DNA of 64,000 nucleotides, from NCBI GenBank assembly GCA_029550525.1, contig JAKPHF010000078.1, forward strand, positions 372,001-436,000, read 5' to 3'. This DNA comes from Planctomycetota bacterium (GTDB lineage Bacteria; Planctomycetota; Phycisphaerae; UBA1845; PWPN01). Below, piece after piece: positions 58,917 to 64,000 of this stretch; the first letter of the stretch is position 1; each line of letters opens with the position of its first letter. Below the pieces are notes generated by a model that worked only from the letters and a program-made list of their open reading frames with translations, ran no database searches and had not been told where the DNA came from. The position numbers and the translations under genes were made by a program.

Positions 58917-59759
58917 ATGTTCAAACTCGCCACCTGCAACGAACCGTGGAATGGTGTTGCCTCCATCGAAGAGGTGTTTCAGATTGCCGCCCGCATCGGG
59001 TTTGACGGCGTGGAGATCGCGCCGTTCACGCTGGCCGACCACGTGGACGAGATCAGCGCCGCCCGTCGAAAGGAAATTGTCCGGGCGGCCGCCGATGCCG
59101 GCGTTGAGATCGTCGGGCTGCACTGGCTGTTCGTTTCCCCCAAAGGGCTACACCTGACCACGGCCGATGCGAGCGTTCGCCGTACCACGAGCGAGTATCT
59201 CAAATCGCTGGCCAACTTCTGCGGCGACCTGGGCGGCAAGGTCATGATCCTCGGCTCGCCCAAGCAGCGCAACATCGAACCGCCCACCACGCATGACGAA
59301 GGCTGGAAGCGAGCCAAGGACGTTCTCGCTGCGTGCGGGGATACACTGGCCGCCCGCGGAGTGACGCTGTGCATCGAGGCTTTGTCGCCCAAAGAGACCA
59401 ACTTCATCCAGACGCTGGATGAAAGCACGCGAATGGCCGACGAGATCGGTCATCCCAACATCGATGTGATGATCGACGTCAAAGCGATGGCGAGCATGCC
59501 GGATGGTGTGATCGGCACGATTCAACGCTTCGGTCGACGAGCCAAGCACTTCCACGCCAACCATCCGTCGGCCAAAGGCGTGGGCATGCCGCTGGGGCCC
59601 GGCGACGGTGAGCCTGTCGACTGGCCGGCCGTGCTGCAATCTCTCCAGCAGAGCGGCTTTACCGGCTGGGTCTCCTGCGAACCGTTCGATTACAAGCCCG
59701 ATCCGACCACCGTGGCCGAAACGGCTTACCGTGTGCTGAGCGCCGCCCAGCCTCGATAG
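58917..59759 (+). CDS. Sugar phosphate isomerase/epimerase (xylose isomerase-like TIM barrel)
   Basis: A 280-residue AP_endonuc_2-family TIM barrel. The four metal ligands can be placed: Glu in LCIEALSPKE, Asp in MIDVKAMAS, His in KHFHANHPS and Glu in WVSCEPFDY. This is the pattern of ketose 3-epimerases and hydroxypyruvate isomerase-like enzymes. Substrate not determinable. The heptamer repeat replaces the ribosome-binding site. Confidence 0.85.
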   Translation: MFKLATCNEPWNGVASIEEVFQIAARIGFDGVEIAPFTLADHVDEISAARRKEIVRAAADAGVEIVGLHWLFVSPKGLHLTTADASVRRTTSEYLKSLANFCGDLGGKVMILGSPKQRNIEPPTTHDEGWKRAKDVLAACGDTLAARGVTLCIEALSPKETNFIQTLDESTRMADEIGHPNIDVMIDVKAMASMPDGVIGTIQRFGRRAKHFHANHPSAKGVGMPLGPGDGEPVDWPAVLQSLQQSGFTGWVSCEPFDYKPDPTTVAETAYRVLSAAQPR

Positions 59760-59793
59760 CGCCTGTGGAGGTCGGACGTCTTGCCTGCCTCCA

Positions 59794-59814
59794 AGGCGAG
59801 CAAGATGCTCGACC
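59794..59814. repeat. Dispersed palindromic repeat, diverged copy
   Basis: CGAGCA-aga-TGCTCG (59797-59811) is preceded at 59778-59792 by an inverted half unit (TCTTGCCTGCCTCC). Same family as at 1549, 8300 and 63405. Confidence 0.55.
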
Positions 59815-59999
59815 CCGTCCAGCGCTTCCACTTGCAGAACCCGATTCGTTGCGCGAGAATGGAGCCCGTTCGGGGGGCGTGCATCCGGCGCGTGTCGAAG
59901 CGTGCGAGACGCCTGCCCTTGCGACGTGTCCGAGGCGCGGCAGCCGGCGCACCATCCGGCCTACGTTCCCAGAGTCCGACTTTTCAGTGGAGTCCTCCT

Positions 60000-61256
60000 G
60001 TGATTTTCAACCTCCTCAGCATTCGCAGTGGTCTGGTCTTCTTCGGGTGTGCATGGTTGATCGGCATCACCGCGGCATCGGCCGAGAGTATCGTGGTCCG
60101 AACGGGCGACGGTATTCCCGCCGGGCCGATATCGTTCAAACCGGCGAAGGCGCTCAAGGCGGGTGATTACACGCTGACGGCTGGGGGCCGGCAAATTGCT
60201 GCCCAGGCCAGCGCGGACGGCCAGCTATACTGGTGGACCGGCGGCCTCGAGAAAGGCCAGACCCTCACGTACCAGCTGGCGCCCGCCCAGGTCGAGCCGC
60301 GCGTGCAGGTCCGCAAGAGCAGCGACGAACAGATTGACGTGACCATCGACGGCAAGCCGTTCACCACGCTGAACTTCAAGAAGGACGAGCCGAAGGTCTA
60401 TCTCTACCCCGTGATCGGGCCTACTGGCGTGGGCGTAACCCGTGACTTCATCATGCGGGAGAACGAGGTCGAGAAAGAGAACAAGCGACAGGATCACCCG
60501 CACCACCGGTCGCTGTGGACGGCTCACGGCGATGTGCGCGTCGGCGACTTCAACAAGAAGGGGTACGACTTCTGGGCCGAGCCCAAGAACCGACCGGTGC
60601 CCAAGCAGGTGCTGACCCGGGTGGTCCAGCTGGAGAGCGGATCGGTATTCGGTCGCATCGTGGCTGAAATTGAGTGGCGAACCCCCGAAGGCCAGCGGTT
60701 GTTCACGGAAGTGCGCACGTACACGTTCTTCCCGGGCGACGCGGATCAGCGCGTCATCGACGTGCAGAACGTGTTCAAGTTCGACGACATGGACGTGAAG
60801 TTCGCCGACACCAAGGAAGGCGGCATCGTGGCGATCCGGCTGGCGGTGACCATGGACGAAGTAGGTACGAAGACGCCCCGGGACGTCCGCGGCCGAATGA
60901 CCAACAGCCGAGGCGGCGTGGGCGCCGGCGAGTGCTGGGGCCGGCCGGCGGAATGGTGCGATTATGTCGGACCGCTCGGCGACGACACGGTGGGCGTGGC
61001 GGTGCTCGACCACCCGAAGAACCTGCGACACCCGACGACCTGGCACATTCGTGATTACGGACTCTACACGGCCAACCCGTTCGGCTTGCACGACTTCCCC
61101 GATGGCAAGGATCGAGATGGATCGGTTGTCTGGAAGAAGGGCGAAAACGCCGAGTTCAACTACCGGATCATCATTCACAAGGGCGACACTGCCGCGGCGC
61201 GGATCGCCGATCAGTGGCAGGTGTACAAGCAGCAGCCGAACATCACGCTCGAGTAG
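60000..61256 (+). CDS. PmoA-like (DUF6807) secreted protein
   Basis: A 418-residue exported protein from the GTG at 60000 (GGAG about eight bases upstream). The signal peptide GLVFFGCAWLIGITAASA is followed by a beta-rich domain with DHPHHRSLWTAHGDV, GRIVAEIEWRTPEG and HPTTWHIRDYGLYTANPFG. These match the family often labelled 'methane oxygenase PmoA', which is unrelated to particulate methane monooxygenase. The His cluster in HPHHRS may be an active or metal site. It probably acts in carbohydrate metabolism. Confidence 0.85.
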   Translation: MIFNLLSIRSGLVFFGCAWLIGITAASAESIVVRTGDGIPAGPISFKPAKALKAGDYTLTAGGRQIAAQASADGQLYWWTGGLEKGQTLTYQLAPAQVEPRVQVRKSSDEQIDVTIDGKPFTTLNFKKDEPKVYLYPVIGPTGVGVTRDFIMRENEVEKENKRQDHPHHRSLWTAHGDVRVGDFNKKGYDFWAEPKNRPVPKQVLTRVVQLESGSVFGRIVAEIEWRTPEGQRLFTEVRTYTFFPGDADQRVIDVQNVFKFDDMDVKFADTKEGGIVAIRLAVTMDEVGTKTPRDVRGRMTNSRGGVGAGECWGRPAEWCDYVGPLGDDTVGVAVLDHPKNLRHPTTWHIRDYGLYTANPFGLHDFPDGKDRDGSVVWKKGENAEFNYRIIIHKGDTAAARIADQWQVYKQQPNITLE

Positions 61257-61299
61257 GCGACGCCGGCACCTCGCAGCGCGAGCGCGATTCCGGCGGCAT

Positions 61300-62145
61300 T
61301 CACGCGAACAGTACCAGTACGTTCGCGAGCGTCAGCAGCGCGATGATGATCGCGCTCGCCAGCGTCGCCCAGACGTGATCGAACCGCATGTACAATTGGT
61401 AGGCCCGGTACAGTCTCCAGATCGCGACCAGGTGCGCCAGCACCAGGCCGAGCACCGATCCCACCATGACCGGCGGGAGCATATTGGGTACGGCCGCCAT
61501 GTTGAAACCTGGCACCAGCGCGATCTGGATCAGCAGGCCAGCGAGCAGGACCGACGAAAACAACCCCGCCCAGAAAAACGCGTCGTGGCTGTACACGATG
61601 CAGCGTAAGACGTGGCCGGTGCTCACTTTGGCCCTGTGCATGGACCAGCGGAAGATCAACAACGACAAGAAGACGAGCCACGGCCAGGACAGTGTGATCC
61701 ACACGAATGCGAAATCATCATCAAACATCTGTTCCAGCGCGACCAGAACCCGGAATTGCGTGATGAACAGCGAGATCAGAAACACCGCGACGAACCCGGG
61801 GACAAGGGTGATCAACCAGTAGAGCAGGAGGAGTCGCGGATGGATCTTCTGGGCCGGGTACAGGTCCGTCCAGAAGACGCGGGGCCGACGGCCGCCCCAG
61901 ACGGTCCGCCAGAACGATCGGAACGGGGTTCGCCCATGGTGCTCGAACAGATAGGGATGATGGTGCCGGGCGGCGTCGAGTACTTCCGACCAGGAGAAGG
62001 GATAGCCACATTCGGGGCAGCGCGGCTCGATGAGTCCGCGCAGATTGTATTCGCACAGCGGGCAGCGGATCTCGTCGGTCACGCTGGCCCAATCGGGCGG
62101 GCCACTCGCCGCGGATATCTTGGGGATCGGGACATTCGTTTCCAT
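61300..62145 (-). CDS. Membrane protein with planctomycete-type zinc ribbon
   Basis: A 281-residue protein from the ATG at 62145. A zinc ribbon (CPLCEYNLRGL... RCPECGYPF, about residues 28-50) is followed by five or six membrane spans. CPxCxYxLRG ribbons on membrane proteins are a recurring feature of Planctomycetota genomes. Function unknown. It lies downstream of a strong terminator, so it has its own promoter. Confidence 0.7.
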   Translation of the reverse strand: METNVPIPKISAASGPPDWASVTDEIRCPLCEYNLRGLIEPRCPECGYPFSWSEVLDAARHHHPYLFEHHGRTPFRSFWRTVWGGRRPRVFWTDLYPAQKIHPRLLLLYWLITLVPGFVAVFLISLFITQFRVLVALEQMFDDDFAFVWITLSWPWLVFLSLLIFRWSMHRAKVSTGHVLRCIVYSHDAFFWAGLFSSVLLAGLLIQIALVPGFNMAAVPNMLPPVMVGSVLGLVLAHLVAIWRLYRAYQLYMRFDHVWATLASAIIIALLTLANVLVLFA

Positions 62146-62191
62146 ACTCCTAGAGACGGAAATCCTGTCATTGCGTAATGCCGGGCGCACG

Positions 62192-62228
62192 AAAAACCCA
62201 GGGATCGCCGGATCCCTGGGTTTTGTTT
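62192..62228. terminator. Bidirectional terminator
   Basis: CCCAGGGATC (62197-62206) pairs perfectly with GATCCCTGGG (62211-62220) around GCCG. A5 lies on the left and TTTTGTTT on the right, so it can stop transcription both ways. It ends the isomerase gene on the minus strand. Confidence 0.92.
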
Positions 62229-62247
62229 CGGCGTCCGATCGACGTGG

Positions 62248-63288
<1,041 letters not shown>

Positions 63289-63404
63289 TGGGTGTCCATC
63301 CTTTCCCTAGCAACGTGTAGACTATGCCGTACAACCGCAGGATAGGGATGTTAAATGAGATCGCCGCGAGGGGCAACACGAAGTGGCAGGCTTTGCCACG
63401 GGGG

Positions 63405-63426
63405 GGGCGGGCATCTTGCCTGCCTC
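63405..63426. repeat. Dispersed palindromic repeat, inverted copy
   Basis: GGCGGGCA-tct-TGCCTGCC, preceded by a G run. It is the reverse complement of the 1549 and 8300 copies. Confidence 0.65.
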
Positions 63427-63478
63427 TTCTTCCGGCTCGTGTATGCTGAAAACCGTCCCCGTGCATCCTGCATGCATG

Positions 63479-63502
63479 AGGCGGGCGGGACGCCCGCCCC
63501 CA
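63479..63502. repeat. Dispersed palindromic repeat, GGGA-loop copy
   Basis: GGCGGGCG-gga-CGCCCGCC (63480-63498) followed by CCCC. A perfect 8-bp stem. Confidence 0.65.
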
Positions 63503-63503
63503 C

Positions 63504-64000
63504 TCACGGTCCGTACCGCTGGAGAATCGCCGCGGGAACGCCGGGTCGGGCCAGTCCCCGCACCCGCCATCGTTCGCTCACGCGGGCGAAGACCGGCGAC
63601 ACGCTGAACGTCTCGTGGGCTTGTCGAACGCCGGTCAGTACGTCATCGGGCGAGAGGGCGTGCCCGCCGCGCTCGATGGCCGCGAGCCGAGCGAACCAGC
63701 CGATCACCGCCGGGAGGAGCCACAAGGCGGTCAGGCCGGTCAACAGGTCGTAGCCGTAGTACGCCGGGCCGGCGAAGGCGTGGGCGTCGAGTTTGAGCCG
63801 CAGGGCCCGTGCGACGGGCTCGAGTGCTTCCTCGCCGGCGGGTTCGACGGCGTCGATGGCTTCGAACGTGGTGTCCGGCCAATGGGGACGGATTCTCGGC
63901 ACGACACCGGTGCCTGCGGCGAAGCGTCGCGCCTGCCCGTATCGCCGCCAGTGACCGGCCAGACGGTTCAGTCGGCCGGACGACCGCACAGCCTCCGGAT
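63504..64000 (-). CDS. Hypothetical membrane-associated protein, 5' end outside the window
   Basis: The frame is open to the window edge, so the start probably lies beyond 64000; a GTG at 63989 is the only start candidate inside and its spacing to GGAGG is too short. The visible part is a soluble helical segment (RLAGHWRRYGQARRFAAG), one or two hydrophobic helices (YYGYDLLTGLTALWLLPAV) and a C-terminal helical region with PGVPAAILQRYG. I do not recognise it. Confidence 0.5.
   Translation of the reverse strand, partial: PEAVRSSGRLNRLAGHWRRYGQARRFAAGTGVVPRIRPHWPDTTFEAIDAVEPAGEEALEPVARALRLKLDAHAFAGPAYYGYDLLTGLTALWLLPAVIGWFARLAAIERGGHALSPDDVLTGVRQAHETFSVSPVFARVSERWRVRGLARPGVPAAILQRYGP

Noticed and set aside
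60000..61256. Particulate methane monooxygenase subunit (PmoA name)
   Set aside because: The family label is misleading: the product is a soluble, secreted beta-rich protein with no PmoA membrane topology or pmoB/pmoC neighbours.

Overview
The window is GC-rich, gene-dense bacterial chromosome with no rRNA, phage, transposase or CRISPR array. The gene content points to a Planctomycetota-type heterotroph. The evidence is a membrane protein with a CPLCEYNLRG...CPECG zinc ribbon, secreted proteins ending in dockerin-like paired EF-hand motifs, tandem DUF2961 (GH172) proteins, a DUF1343/NamZ protein, several xylose-isomerase-like TIM-barrel proteins, a PmoA-like (DUF6807) protein, and intergenic spaces full of short hairpin and heptamer repeats. 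This assignment is inferred from families, not from a marker gene.

Layout. 0-8 kb: dihydropyrimidinase, tRNA-Arg(CCG), then an envelope or exopolysaccharide block (methyltransferase, membrane GT2, alkaline-phosphatase-fold membrane protein, lipoprotein, polyprenyl-phosphate sugar transferase). 8-16 kb: CstA transporter, fumarase C, a sigma-70 family factor, a DUF1440-like membrane protein and a secreted alpha/beta hydrolase. 16-21 kb: a membrane glycosyltransferase-like protein, a second GT2, and a large secreted dockerin-like protein. 21-25 kb: NhaR-like LysR regulator and a small stress-type cluster (HPF/RaiA-like, two Rnk/GreAB-C proteins, HEAT-like protein, unknowns). 25-29 kb (minus strand): short-chain dehydrogenase, Gfo/Idh/MocA oxidoreductase, HpcH/HpaI aldolase and a variant polysaccharide deacetylase. 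29-34 kb (plus): GHL10-type glycoside hydrolase, beta-phosphoglucomutase-like HAD and an OprB-type porin. 34-39 kb: M1 aminopeptidase with dockerin-like tail, small lipoprotein, EF-P. 39-44 kb: a three-gene module (nucleotidyltransferase-like, TPM, zinc-ribbon LemA), then a PAS/HisKA_3 kinase behind a structured leader. 44-64 kb: GT39-like protein, GT2, a 953-residue lipoprotein, two GH172 paralogues, NamZ (GH171), a heparinase II/III-like protein, a repeat lipoprotein, isomerases/epimerases and the PmoA-like protein. The last block looks like a glycan or cell-wall scavenging locus.

The most unusual material is non-coding: heptamer-phased repeats that often start at stop codons or lie against start codons; dispersed palindromes, one present in both orientations; a 19-bp GAAA-loop hairpin; an attenuator-like leader with a tiny ORF containing three Arg codons ahead of the sensor kinase; and two perfect consensus DnaA boxes facing each other 12 bp apart at 57.46-57.49 kb. 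Protein-level oddities include the zinc-ribbon LemA overlapping a TPM gene, a polysaccharide deacetylase lacking the usual Asp pair, and the HPF/Rnk cluster. Coordinates use the start codon I judge best; several are shorter than the longest open frame.
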